From Myxococcales bacterium (lineage in GTDB: Bacteria; Myxococcota_A; Polyangia; Polyangiales; Polyangiaceae): 64,000 nt of DNA. The stretch's first letter is position 1. Each line of letters starts with the position of its first letter. The stretch lies in contig JANXLV010000211.1 of the NCBI GenBank assembly GCA_025355005.1, positions 1 to 64,000 on the forward strand. Reading direction: 5' to 3'. A program made the position numbers and the translations under genes. The notes under the pieces are model-generated. The model was given only the letters and a program-made list of their open reading frames with translations. It did no database searches and was not told the origin of the DNA. Of the stretch, positions 24,706-33,343 are shown piece after piece.

Positions 24706-25572
24706 CTACTTGGCGAGGAGACCACGGAGGACTGTCTCCAGATCCGTCGCGCCGCGCACGGTGCGGTGCGTGCCCTCGAATGCCACGAGGCCTTTTTCGA
24801 GCCCGATCGTCATCTCGCGATAGAGCTCCGCGACGCCTGCGGGGAAGCCGAAGCCCGTGAGCGTGGGCACCATCGCGTCGATGCCGGCGTTGTGCGCCTT
24901 GATCGGCTTGCCGGTGATCTTCGTGAGCGCCGCGGCCGCGTCGTCCATCGAGTACTTCTGCGGACCGCCGAGCTCGATGATGTTCGTCTGCTTCGCTCCC
25001 TCGCGCAGCGACTTGGCCGCGAGCGTGCCGATGTCCTTCGTCGCGATCATCTCGAACGCCAGATCCGTGCGCTGGAACGTGGGGAGGATGCCCTGCTCGA
25101 GCGCGCCCAGCGAGCCACCGAGGTTCTCCATGAAGTAGGCGGCGCGAATGAACGTGGTCACGGTGCCGGGCAGCGCACGCAGCGCGGCCTCGACGGGGTG
25201 GAGAGCCTGGATGGGCCCGGTACCCTCCTTGTGCTGCGCGCCCACCGAGGAGAGGAGCACCACGTGAGGGATCTTGCTCTGCGCGACGGCCTTCACGATC
25301 GCGTCGCCGGTGGCCTTCTGGTACGCGCGGAAATCCGGCGCGCCCAGGTTCGGCGGCACGAGCAGGTAGACGCCCTTCGCGCCCGCGAGCGCCTTCGCGA
25401 GATCGTCCGCGTTGCCCAGGTCCGCGACCGCGACCTCCGCGCCCTTCGCCTTCCACGGCTCGCCCTTCGCCGCGTCACGCACGATCACGCGGACCGTCTG
25501 ACCTCCCGCGAGAAGCGTCTCCGCCGCGACTTTGCCCGTGTGCCCGCTGACTCCTGCGATGACGTAATCCAT
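24706..25572 (-). CDS. NmrA/atypical SDR NAD(P)-binding protein
   Basis: 288 residues. Rossmann start VIAGVSGHTGKVAAETLL (GxxGxxG), then acidic and loop elements (VRVIVRDA, KGVYLLVPPN) and IPHVVLLSSVGAQH; the usual YxxxK catalytic pair is absent, as in NmrA-like regulators and quinone reductases (QOR2/YtfG group). It may reduce quinones or sense the NADP(H) state. A LysR-type gene lies divergently 102 bases away, with an operator and promoter between them. Confidence 0.85.
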   Translation of the reverse strand: MDYVIAGVSGHTGKVAAETLLAGGQTVRVIVRDAAKGEPWKAKGAEVAVADLGNADDLAKALAGAKGVYLLVPPNLGAPDFRAYQKATGDAIVKAVAQSKIPHVVLLSSVGAQHKEGTGPIQALHPVEAALRALPGTVTTFIRAAYFMENLGGSLGALEQGILPTFQRTDLAFEMIATKDIGTLAAKSLREGAKQTNIIELGGPQKYSMDDAAAALTKITGKPIKAHNAGIDAMVPTLTGFGFPAGVAELYREMTIGLEKGLVAFEGTHRTVRGATDLETVLRGLLAK

Positions 25573-25623
25573 GGCGATCTCCCTTGTGGTGGCGGCGCCC
25601 GTTGTGGCCCGCCGACCCGGAAG

Positions 25624-25653
25624 AATATGGGCCCGGACGCCTCATCTGACCAA
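25624..25653 (-). promoter_or_regulatory. Candidate promoter of the NmrA gene
   Basis: On the minus strand TTGGTC (25653-25648) and CATATT (25629-25624) with an 18-base spacer. The -35 box lies directly beside the LysR-type inverted repeat (25654-25679), the arrangement expected for activation by a LysR regulator. Confidence 0.45.
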
Positions 25654-25679
25654 TGCATGATAAACATAGACATCATGCA
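25654..25679. promoter_or_regulatory. LysR-type operator
   Basis: Perfect 8-bp inverted repeat TGCATGAT-N10-ATCATGCA, overlapping ATG 25675 of the LysR gene and touching the -35 box of the divergent NmrA gene. Size and position suit LysR autoregulation and control of the neighbour. Confidence 0.6.
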
Positions 25680-26628
25680 CCAAACGAATCTAGCGGGATT
25701 GGACCTGAATCTCCTGCGCGTTCTCGATGCGTTGTTGCGCGAGCGGCACCTCACGCGCGCTGCGAAAGGGCTGGGGCTCTCCCAGCCAGCGACCAGCCAT
25801 GCGCTCGCGCGGCTGCGAGAGCACATGGGAGACCCGCTCTTCGTGCGGTCGTCTGCCGGCCTCGTCCCCACCGCGCGCGCGGCCGCCCTCGGGCCCAAGC
25901 TGCGGAGCGCGATGCTGGCGCTGGCCGAATGCGTGACAGGCATGCCAGCGTTCGAGCCGCGCACGGCGCGCGCGACCTTCACGCTCTCGACGACCGACGG
26001 CTCGTTCGTGCTGGTGCCGGCGCTCCTCGAGCAGCTGTCGCGGATGGCGCCCGGCGTGGACGTGTGGGTGCGCGCCGCGCGCGACGAGGTCTTTGCGGAG
26101 CTCGCACGCGGCGACGCGGACGTGCACGTGGGCCCGATCCCCGCGGGCGCGACGGCCCCCGGTATTCACACCCATCCGCTGTTCGAAGAAGAGTTCGTGT
26201 GCCTCGTGCGCGCGGACCACCCGCGCGTGGGTGCGTCGCTCGACCTGGACACCTACGCTGCGCTCCCCCACGTCTTCGTCGCGCCGCGCGGAACGCCGGG
26301 CGGCATCGTCGACCAGGTGCTCGCGAAGCACCGGCGAAAGCGCCGCGTCGCCATCGCGGTTCCTCAGTTCCTGCTCGCGCCATTCCTGGTGGCGAAGTCG
26401 GACATGATCGTCACCATCGGACGTCGCGTCGCGGAGACCTTCGCCGCGTTGCTACCGCTGCGCATCCTGGAGCCGCCGATCAGCCTCCCGAACTTCATGA
26501 CCCAGCTCGTGTGGCACGAGCGCACGGAGGACGACCCCGCGCATCGCTGGTTTCGCGAGCGGATCATGAACGCCGTCCCGGACACTACAAAGCGCACGAA
26601 AGAGCGAGTACGGTCACCGCGTCGATGA
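25675..26628 (+). CDS. LysR-family transcriptional regulator
   Basis: 317 residues from ATG 25675, with ATG 25657 in frame as an alternative. N-terminal winged helix (LDLNLLRVLDALLRERHLTR, LGLSQPATSHALARLREHMG) and a periplasmic-binding-fold effector domain (ATFTLSTTDGSFVLVPALLE onward). Divergent from an NmrA-type oxidoreductase, which is the likely target. The stop overlaps the next gene (ATGA), so the following envelope proteins may be co-transcribed. Confidence 0.9.
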   Translation: MHQTNLAGLDLNLLRVLDALLRERHLTRAAKGLGLSQPATSHALARLREHMGDPLFVRSSAGLVPTARAAALGPKLRSAMLALAECVTGMPAFEPRTARATFTLSTTDGSFVLVPALLEQLSRMAPGVDVWVRAARDEVFAELARGDADVHVGPIPAGATAPGIHTHPLFEEEFVCLVRADHPRVGASLDLDTYAALPHVFVAPRGTPGGIVDQVLAKHRRKRRVAIAVPQFLLAPFLVAKSDMIVTIGRRVAETFAALLPLRILEPPISLPNFMTQLVWHERTEDDPAHRWFRERIMNAVPDTTKRTKERVRSPRR

Positions 26629-27257
26629 GCAGCAGAACGGTACGTGCAAAGATCGCTGCGGGCGCCGTCCTCGTCGCTGCGCTGGGCTTCGTTGCGTATG
26701 CGCGTTTCGGCGTGGACTACGCGGCGCTCGTCACCGCGCACGACGAGCAGCTGCTCGAGAAGTTGTTGAGCCATTCCGTCAACGTGGAGCTCGTGTCCAG
26801 CAGGGTGTCGCGCTTCCACAAGGGGACGCCGCCCTGCGAGTTCGCGCCGATGCAGGAGGTGCCGCAGGAAGAGGTGGACGTCATCGAGCGCGAGCTGCGC
26901 GGCGCCAAACTGCTGGGACGCGCGCGCGAGCTCTCGGCGCTCTTCTACAAGTGGGGCAAGGACGACGAGGCGCGCCGCCATGGTCCGCGCTCCGATGAAG
27001 AGGTGCTGATGGCGTGGAGCGCGACCGGCTCGCTCCACGATCGCGCGGTGGCCTCCGTCGCGGGACACGGCGTTGCGGACGCCGTCCGCACATCGTCGGA
27101 GAAGCCGCAGGCGCGCATGCTCGCCAAGGCCGACGAGATCCAGAAGAGCCTGAGCGAGCACGAGATGGAGTCCGTCTACGGCATCTGGATGCGTCACCCC
27201 GTCGCGCTCTCCCCTCCCGCGTTCGTGCAGACACTGACCCGGTTGCCGAAGGAGTAG
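26625..27257 (+). CDS. Membrane-anchored hypothetical protein
   Basis: 210 residues from ATG 26625, overlapping the LysR stop by 4 bases. An N-terminal hydrophobic helix (KIAAGAVLVAALGFVAYARF) acts as signal anchor; the rest is a helical, charged domain (ERELRGAKLLGRARELSAL, KADEIQKSLSEHEMESVY). No family recognised. It is followed at 3 bases by another hypothetical gene, so probably the same operon. Confidence 0.65.
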   Translation: MSSRTVRAKIAAGAVLVAALGFVAYARFGVDYAALVTAHDEQLLEKLLSHSVNVELVSSRVSRFHKGTPPCEFAPMQEVPQEEVDVIERELRGAKLLGRARELSALFYKWGKDDEARRHGPRSDEEVLMAWSATGSLHDRAVASVAGHGVADAVRTSSEKPQARMLAKADEIQKSLSEHEMESVYGIWMRHPVALSPPAFVQTLTRLPKE

Positions 27258-27260
27258 CGC

Positions 27261-27887
27261 GTGCTCTCCCGCTACGCATCGTGCGCCACCTACGAGGACC
27301 GCGGTGAGTCCGTCACCACCTTCACGCCCACCGACGGCTCGCGCGTGCGCCGCCTCAAGATCACGTTCGAGACCGCCTTCGAGCGCGCTGGCGGCGGCTT
27401 CCGCTTCCAGTACCAGGCGAGCGGACTCTCCACCGAGAAGCGCGGGATCGTGTGGCGTGAGACCGTTGGCCCCGCGCGCTCGTGGTGGAGTCAGAGCCCG
27501 GCCACTGCACAGGGTGAGCTCTCCGCGCTGCTCTTGTCCGTCCACGCGGGCACGTCGGGCGGCACGTCGCAGATGATCCCTGCGCTGTTGCTCGGGCGTC
27601 CGCTGCCGTGGACGCTCGGTCCGGCCGCGCCTCGTTACGAAGAGCTCGAGATCCCGATCGTGGGCCGCGCCATGACGCTGTTCTGTCGCGCGGACGACCA
27701 CGCGGTCTTGCGCTGGACGTCGCAGCACCGCCGCATGCGCATGGGCGCGCTGCTGGACCACGATGATCGTGAGCCGAACCCGGAAGCGGAGGCGCTGCTC
27801 GCGTCCTCGATCACCCAGGAGGTGACGCTCGAGCCCGCCTTCGACCGCGATCTGCCTCCATCACGCTTCGCGCGCATGGGCAGCTGA
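27261..27887 (+). CDS. Hypothetical soluble protein
   Basis: 208 residues from GTG 27261, only 3 bases after the previous stop. No signal peptide or membrane span. Beta-rich first half (LKITFETAFERAGGGFRFQY) and RRMRMGALLDHDDREPNPEA near the end. No family recognised. Co-transcribed with the preceding membrane protein and perhaps the M90 peptidase 16 bases on. Confidence 0.6.
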   Translation: MLSRYASCATYEDRGESVTTFTPTDGSRVRRLKITFETAFERAGGGFRFQYQASGLSTEKRGIVWRETVGPARSWWSQSPATAQGELSALLLSVHAGTSGGTSQMIPALLLGRPLPWTLGPAAPRYEELEIPIVGRAMTLFCRADDHAVLRWTSQHRRMRMGALLDHDDREPNPEAEALLASSITQEVTLEPAFDRDLPPSRFARMGS

Positions 27888-27902
27888 AGTAGGCTAAGTC
27901 CC

Positions 27903-28667
27903 GTGTTCGATTTCCTCTTCAAGAAGAAGCGCCGCGACGAGCTACGAAGCACCCCGCTGCCCGAGCCGTTCCGCGTGATCATCAACAAGAGCGTGCCGTA
28001 CGTGCACCGGCTCTCCGAGGCCGACCGCGAAGAGCTCTATGGGCACGTCCAGGTGTTCCTTGCGGAGAAGACGTTCGAGGGCTGCGGCGGGCTCGAGCTT
28101 ACGGACGAGATCCGCGTGACGATCGCTGCGCAGGCCTGCGTGCTCCTGCTGCACCGGGAGACCGACTACTACCCCGAGCTCGACTCCATCCTGGTCTACC
28201 CGCACGCATACGTCGCGAAGAGCTCGCGCGCGCAGGTCGGCAACGTGGTGGTGGAGAAAGAGGAAGAGCGCCTTGGCGAATCGTGGACGCGCGGCACCAT
28301 CGTGCTCGCATGGGACGCGGTGAAGAGCGGCGCATCCAACATCCACGACGGACACAACGTGGTGCTGCACGAGTTCGCGCACCAGCTGGACGCCGAGGAC
28401 GGGGACATGGACGGCGCGCCGGACCTCGGGAAGCGTGCACTCTACACGGGATGGGCGCACGTCCTGGGCGCCGAGTACGGCGAGCTCACCGAGCTGCTCG
28501 CGGCACACCGACGGAGCGATCTGGACTCCTACGCGGCCACGAACCCCGCGGAGTTCTTCGCTGTGGTGACGGAGACGTTCTTCGAGAAGGGCGCCGCGCT
28601 GAAGCGCAAGCATCCAGAGCTGTACGACGCATTGGCTGCATTCTACAAGCAAGATCCGGCTGGCTGA
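27903..28667 (+). CDS. MtfA-type zinc metallopeptidase (family M90)
   Basis: 254 residues from GTG 27903. The zinc motif HEFAHQLDAEDG (HExxH) lies near residue 160 and the third ligand Glu in NPAEFFAVVTETFFE near 220, the arrangement of MtfA/M90 peptidases. MtfA in E. coli binds Mlc and influences glucose uptake, but here it lies with unrelated genes. No signal peptide, so it acts in the cytoplasm. Catalytic residues are intact and the length matches the family. Confidence 0.92.
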   Translation: MFDFLFKKKRRDELRSTPLPEPFRVIINKSVPYVHRLSEADREELYGHVQVFLAEKTFEGCGGLELTDEIRVTIAAQACVLLLHRETDYYPELDSILVYPHAYVAKSSRAQVGNVVVEKEEERLGESWTRGTIVLAWDAVKSGASNIHDGHNVVLHEFAHQLDAEDGDMDGAPDLGKRALYTGWAHVLGAEYGELTELLAAHRRSDLDSYAATNPAEFFAVVTETFFEKGAALKRKHPELYDALAAFYKQDPAG

Positions 28668-28697
28668 GCGCGCGGCATGGTCCTATGAAGACCGACC

Positions 28698-29783
28698 ATG
28701 ACGTCGCTCTTCGAACCTCTCGCGTTCCGCACGGGCCTCACGGTGAAGAGCCGGCTTGCGCTCGCGGCCATGACCAACAAGCAGAGCCACGAGGACGGCA
28801 CGCTCTCGGACGACGAGCTGCGCTGGTTGCGCATGCGAGCGGACGGAGGTTTCCGGCTGATCTTCACCTGCGCCTCGCATGTGGCGAAGGACGGCCAGGG
28901 ATGGTCGGGTGAGCTGGGGTGCTTCTCGGACGCGCACCTGCCCGGGCTCACGCGCCTGGCAACGGACCTGCGCGAGCACGGCTCGAGCACGATGGCGCAG
29001 CTCTTCCACGGCGGCGTCCGCGCCGACGCGGCGTTGTCGGGAACGAAGCCCTGGACCGCGACCGAGACGGAGACCGCGCGCGCGGCAACGGAAGAAGATC
29101 TGACTCGCGTCATTCGCGAGTTCGGTGACGCAGCGGTTCGCGCAAAGGCCGCGGGCATGGACGGCGTGGAGCTGCACGGCGCGCACGGCTATCTGCTGAC
29201 GCAGTTCCTGAGCGCCACGGAGAACCAGCGACAGGACAGCTGGGGTGGTTCACTGCCGAACCGGGCGCGCCTGATCCGCTCGGTGATGCGAGAGGTGCGC
29301 GCGCGCGTGGGCGCGTCGTTCACGGTGGGGGTGCGGTTGTCACCGGAGGACTTCGGCAACGCGAAGGGCATGGACCTGGACGAGAGCATCCAGACCGCGC
29401 GCTGGCTCGCGGAGGACTCCGCGGATTTCATCCACCTGTCGCTGTGGCGCTCGGAGCTGATGACGAAGAAGCGGCCAGAGGAGCACGCAGTGAACGTGTT
29501 CCGCGCCGCGCTTCCCGCGGACGTGAAGCTCATCGTGGCGGGCGCCGTGTGGACTCCAGGCGAGGCGAGCGCGCTGCTCGAGCGCGGAGCGGATCTCGTC
29601 GCGCTCGGTCGCTCGGCGATCGTGAACCCGGACTGGCCGCGGCGTGCGGAGGAGGCGACGAGCGCGGCGCCGTTCGAGCCGAAAAGGCCGCCGGTGACGA
29701 TCGAGGAGCTGACCGCGAGAGGCCTGTCGAAGACCTTCGCGGAGTACATGCGGGTGTGGAAGGGGTTCGTGAAGGACGCCTGA
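28698..29783 (+). CDS. NADH:flavin oxidoreductase, old yellow enzyme family
   Basis: 361 residues from ATG 28698. An FMN-binding TIM barrel: LFEPLAFRTGLTVKSRLALA at the start, MAQLFHGGVRAD, the signature GVELHGAHGYLLTQFLSATE, then NQRQDSWGGSLPNRARLI, GVRLSPEDFG and the C-terminal FMN-phosphate loop DLVALGRSAIVNPDWP. It should reduce activated alkenes or related substrates with NAD(P)H; the physiological substrate is unknown. No cofactor-cluster domain follows, so this is the simple single-domain class. Confidence 0.92.
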   Translation: MTSLFEPLAFRTGLTVKSRLALAAMTNKQSHEDGTLSDDELRWLRMRADGGFRLIFTCASHVAKDGQGWSGELGCFSDAHLPGLTRLATDLREHGSSTMAQLFHGGVRADAALSGTKPWTATETETARAATEEDLTRVIREFGDAAVRAKAAGMDGVELHGAHGYLLTQFLSATENQRQDSWGGSLPNRARLIRSVMREVRARVGASFTVGVRLSPEDFGNAKGMDLDESIQTARWLAEDSADFIHLSLWRSELMTKKRPEEHAVNVFRAALPADVKLIVAGAVWTPGEASALLERGADLVALGRSAIVNPDWPRRAEEATSAAPFEPKRPPVTIEELTARGLSKTFAEYMRVWKGFVKDA

Positions 29784-29844
29784 GTAGGCGGTTGCGCACA
29801 CCGACGCCGTTGCCGGAGTTCTTCGGAACCGGCACGATAGGAGA

Positions 29845-31620
29845 ATGGCCCTTCTTTCGTCCGGCGGCGCCCGTCCCCTCGTCCTCTCTATCGGTCTCGC
29901 GGGACTCGCGTGCGCGATGTCCCTCGCCGTCGTGAACTGCGGCGGCGCGGACAACTCGAGCTCCTTCCCGGGCGGCGGCGGCGATGACGGCGGGGCGACC
30001 GACGATGCCGGCGGAGGAGGCGGAGGTTTTGGCACGTGTGACGGCGGCTCGTGCAAGCCGTCCTCCGACGCAAGCGCGGTCACCGCCGTGTGCGGCAACG
30101 GCAAGGTGACGGACAAGGAGGGCTGCGACGACGGCAACGCCAAGAGCGGCGACGGCTGCGGCGCGACGTGCGACGTGGAGAAGGGCTGGGTGTGTCCGAC
30201 GCCAGGTCTTCGCTGCGTGGCCGCGAAGTGCGGAGACGGAATCATCGCCGGCGTGGAAGAGTGCGACGTGGCGCCGGGCACGATGGATCCGGGCTGCTCT
30301 GCGACTTGCCGGATCAACCCAGGCTTCGATTGCGATCCGAAGACGCTCACGTGCAGCGCGGTTGTCTGCGGCGATGGCAAGGTCCAGCGCGGCGAGAGCT
30401 GCGAGGACGGAAACGCGCTGCCCTTCGATGGTTGCTACAACTGCCACAAGGAGCCGACCTGCATCAATGGCGTATGCCAGGCCACGTGCGGTGACGGTCA
30501 GCGCTACGCCACGGAGGCATGCGACGACGGCAACACGCGCGACGGCGACGGCTGCTCCGCCACGTGCACGGTGGAGAAGGGCTTCGCGTGCACGGATATC
30601 CTTGGCGCGCCGCCCGCGCAGATCGATCAGCCGGTCCTCGTTCGCGACTTCATCGGCACCGGGAACGAGATCAACGGCGCAACGCCGCACCTGGACTACA
30701 ACAAGCTCGGGGGCAGCGGCGTGCTGCAGATCGCGGAGACCGCGCTCGACAAGAACGGACGCATGGTCTTGAACTGCCCTGGCGGCGACTGCCTGCAGAA
30801 CCCTGGGCATCTGTACTTCGGTGGCGCCGCGCGGCCGAACATCTCGACCGCTGCGAACTTCGGGCAATGGTACGTCAACCTCGCGAACGTCAACCTCGCG
30901 ATCGGAATCACCGTGCCGCTCGCTCACCAACTGGATGACACCTATCTCTGGGACAGCGCCGACACCGCGACGAACGGCGGCAAGAACTACTTCGATCCCA
31001 TCGGCACCGGCGGCTGGGTGGCGGCCGGCAAAGAGCGGCAGGGTCCGGGCTGCAGCCCGCTGCGCAACTCATCGTTCTCGTCGGAGACGCACTTCCTCTT
31101 CGAGTACCAGGGCGGCGAGAAGTTCGACTTCTCGGGAGACGACGACACGTGGGTGTTCGTGAACGGCAAGCTCGTGATCGATCTTGGCGGGCTGCATATC
31201 CCGCTCTCTGGCACCTTCACCCTGGACGCCATGAACGGCAACGCGACGTACACCAGCAGCCTCGAGCCCGGCGGCGGCACCGTCGCGCTGGGCCTGACGA
31301 AGGGCGGCACCTACGAGGTCGTGATGTTCCAGGCGGAGCGCAACGAGTGCGGCTCCAACTTCAAGGTCACCATCAAGAACTTCAACCGCCCCAAGTCGCA
31401 GTGCGCCTCCACCTGCGGTGATGGCGTCGTTGCATCGGACGAGGTGTGCGACGACGGCAAGAACGACGGCAGCTACGGCGGATGCATGGCGGGCTGCAAG
31501 GCGCGCGGGCCCTACTGCGGTGACGGCACGGTGCAGAACCCGCCCGAGCTGTGCGACGACGGCAACACCAACAACAACGACGGCTGTACGAACCAGTGCA
31601 AGCTCTCCACGGTTCACTGA
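29845..31620 (+). CDS. Fibro-slime / DUF4215 Cys-rich lipoprotein
   Basis: 591 residues from ATG 29845 (TAGGAG upstream). Lipoprotein signal (AMSLAVVNCGGA), a Gly/Asp linker, then five or six DUF4215-type Cys repeats (CGNGKVTDKEGCDDGNAKSG, CGDGKVQRGESCEDGN, ACDDGNTRDGDGCSATC), a fibro-slime domain of about 240 residues (DFIGTGNEINGATPHLDYNK, FDFSGDDDTWVFVNGKLVID, GGLHIPLSGTFTLD), and two more Cys repeats. Fibro-slime domains occur in extracellular matrix and fruiting-body proteins; a surface adhesion or matrix role is inferred. Confidence 0.9.
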   Translation: MALLSSGGARPLVLSIGLAGLACAMSLAVVNCGGADNSSSFPGGGGDDGGATDDAGGGGGGFGTCDGGSCKPSSDASAVTAVCGNGKVTDKEGCDDGNAKSGDGCGATCDVEKGWVCPTPGLRCVAAKCGDGIIAGVEECDVAPGTMDPGCSATCRINPGFDCDPKTLTCSAVVCGDGKVQRGESCEDGNALPFDGCYNCHKEPTCINGVCQATCGDGQRYATEACDDGNTRDGDGCSATCTVEKGFACTDILGAPPAQIDQPVLVRDFIGTGNEINGATPHLDYNKLGGSGVLQIAETALDKNGRMVLNCPGGDCLQNPGHLYFGGAARPNISTAANFGQWYVNLANVNLAIGITVPLAHQLDDTYLWDSADTATNGGKNYFDPIGTGGWVAAGKERQGPGCSPLRNSSFSSETHFLFEYQGGEKFDFSGDDDTWVFVNGKLVIDLGGLHIPLSGTFTLDAMNGNATYTSSLEPGGGTVALGLTKGGTYEVVMFQAERNECGSNFKVTIKNFNRPKSQCASTCGDGVVASDEVCDDGKNDGSYGGCMAGCKARGPYCGDGTVQNPPELCDDGNTNNNDGCTNQCKLSTVH

Positions 31621-31654
31621 GGAGATCGAAGCACGGTGGAGAGCCGACGAAGCT

Positions 31655-32548
31655 TCACGCAGAGGTCGTAGCATGCTGGGGGGCCAGCGCCGAGCCGCCG
31701 AAGCGCAGGACCACGCACGTCACGTTGTCGGGGCCACCCTCCTCGTTCGCGCGGGAGATCAGCACCTCGCAGGCGCGCTCGGGCGTGGCGTTCGCGCGAA
31801 GGATGCGCGCGATCTCGTCATCGGCGAGCGGCCCGGTGAGGCCATCGGAGCAGAGGAGCACCACGTCGTCCTTCTCGAGCCTCACAGTCGTGATCGCGAC
31901 ATCGAGCTTTGGCGACGAGCCGAGCGCCTGCAGGATGATGTGCCCGCCATCGAACCGCTCGGCCTCCTCCTGCGTGAGCTGCCCGGACTCCATGAGCATG
32001 CGCGCGAGCGTCTGATCCTTCGTGAGCGGCGTGAACGCGCCGGCGCGCAGCAGGTACGCGCGCGAGTCCCCGACCTGCGCGACCACCAGCGTCTCCGCCG
32101 CGACTGCGATCACGGTCGCCGTCGTCCCCATGCGCGCGTACTCGGGTTGCTCTCGCGCGACCTTCGCGATCAGGTCGGACGCGGCCTGCACGCTGGAGCG
32201 CATTGCGGCCGCAAGCGCCGTGACGTCGGCGTTCAGGGTCGCCTGTTCGCGCATCGATACGTAGAGCGCTTCGCTGCCGAGGCGGCTCGCGACCTCTCCG
32301 CCGGCCTCGCCGCCCATTCCATCGAGCACGGCGCAGAGGAAGCGTCCGGGGACGAGGTCCCACACCTCGCAGACCGCACGGTCCGTCCGCAGCGTGTCGC
32401 GTGCGAGATCGCAGACGAGCACGCTGTCCTCGTTGTTCGAGCGATGCCGCCCGACGTCGCTCTTCGCGGCAACATGAACGCAGATCGCAGGCCCCTTCTT
32501 CGGGGCGGGGTTTTGGGGAAAGGGATCGGCTTCGCGAGTGAATCTCAT
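31655..32548 (-). CDS. PP2C-type serine/threonine protein phosphatase
   Basis: 297 residues. The PPM metal-binding motifs are intact: HRSNNEDSVLV, VLDGMGGEAGGEVAS, VAQVGDSRAYLLRAGAF, VVLLCSDGLTGPLADDE and GGPDNVTCVVLRF. It should remove phosphate from Ser/Thr of proteins, opposing the Hanks kinases encoded elsewhere in the window. It is divergent from an XRE-type regulator with a shared operator region, so its expression is probably regulated by that protein. A -35-like TTGACA lies within the operators (32583-32578, minus). Confidence 0.93.
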   Translation of the reverse strand: MRFTREADPFPQNPAPKKGPAICVHVAAKSDVGRHRSNNEDSVLVCDLARDTLRTDRAVCEVWDLVPGRFLCAVLDGMGGEAGGEVASRLGSEALYVSMREQATLNADVTALAAAMRSSVQAASDLIAKVAREQPEYARMGTTATVIAVAAETLVVAQVGDSRAYLLRAGAFTPLTKDQTLARMLMESGQLTQEEAERFDGGHIILQALGSSPKLDVAITTVRLEKDDVVLLCSDGLTGPLADDEIARILRANATPERACEVLISRANEEGGPDNVTCVVLRFGGSALAPQHATTSA

Positions 32549-32573
32549 GCTTCACAATCTGAATCAGTTTCTT

Positions 32574-32611
32574 CTGTTGTCAACAGTTGTCACCCGCAGA
32601 GATGACAACTG
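32574..32611. promoter_or_regulatory. Overlapping operators between PP2C and XRE genes
   Basis: A 13-base palindrome CTGTTG-T-CAACAG (32574-32586) shares bases with a perfect 9-bp inverted repeat CAGTTGTCA-N10-TGACAACTG (32584-32592 and 32603-32611). Three TTGTCA-type half-sites are therefore stacked in 38 bases. Typical arrangement for an XRE/CI-like dimer binding cooperatively to control two divergent genes. Confidence 0.65.
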
Positions 32612-32636
32612 GGGCTGGTGCGCGTAGGATCCACGG

Positions 32637-33245
32637 GTGGTGAAGAAGAGCGCGGAAGCCGAGCCGACCGGAGCGAACCAGGGCAGTGACGTGGACGCGA
32701 CCAGCCTCGGCGTGCGGCTCGCGGAGGCGATGGCGTCGCGCGGCCTGTCCGGTGGCGAGCTCGGTCGACGCGCGGGCTTCACGTCGCAGTACGTGAACTC
32801 GCTCTCGAAGGGCGACCGCGGCGCGCGCCTCCCACACGACACGGCGAAGCGACTGGCGCATGCGCTCGGCGTGTCCGTCGAATGGCTGACGAAGGGCGAA
32901 GGCCCGCGCGAGCGACTGAGTGACGTCTACCCTGCGCACGTGCCGCGCGAGCGAGCGCCCTACCCTTCGGACATCTTCCCGAGCCGCGGCGAGGCGATCG
33001 CGCTCCTCTCATCCGTCGCGCCCCCGGAGGTGATCGCCGCGCTCCGCGAGGTGGTCCCCGAGACGGATGGAGATCCCGGCCGCGACTTCTGGATCGACTA
33101 CGCGAAGGAGCTCACGCGCACCTTCCGCCGGATCAAGGACGACCCCGACTTCGGAGGCGACGGAGCCGACCGCGCCCCCCGCTCCAGCTTCGCGATCAAA
33201 GCCACGAAGAGCGCGCTTGGTGATCCCCGACGGGGGAAGAAATGA
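32637..33245 (+). CDS. XRE-family DNA-binding regulator
   Basis: 202 residues from GTG 32637, which is followed by a second in-frame GTG at 32640. The helix-turn-helix lies at about 25-80 (LAEAMASRGLSGGELGRRAG, SQYVNSLSKGDRGARLPHDT, AKRLAHALGVSVEWLTKG). The rest is a charged region without a recognised domain (DFWIDYAKELTRTFRRIKDD). Operator repeats just upstream fit autoregulation and control of the divergent phosphatase. No toxin or integrase gene is near, so a phage origin is not supported. Confidence 0.85.
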   Translation: MVKKSAEAEPTGANQGSDVDATSLGVRLAEAMASRGLSGGELGRRAGFTSQYVNSLSKGDRGARLPHDTAKRLAHALGVSVEWLTKGEGPRERLSDVYPAHVPRERAPYPSDIFPSRGEAIALLSSVAPPEVIAALREVVPETDGDPGRDFWIDYAKELTRTFRRIKDDPDFGGDGADRAPRSSFAIKATKSALGDPRRGKK

Positions 33246-33343
33246 TCACTTCGCGTAGTAGCGCGTCGGCACGTCCACGGCGCTGCCACTGAACGCCGGG
33301 ATCGCGACGTCGCACGCATCACGCATGCAGAGCAGCGGTTTAT

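Noticed and set aside
24766..25674. Long plus-strand open frame ahead of the LysR gene
   Set aside because: It is the antisense of the NmrA gene in GC-rich DNA; Arg/Glu/Leu-rich shadow translation without domain.
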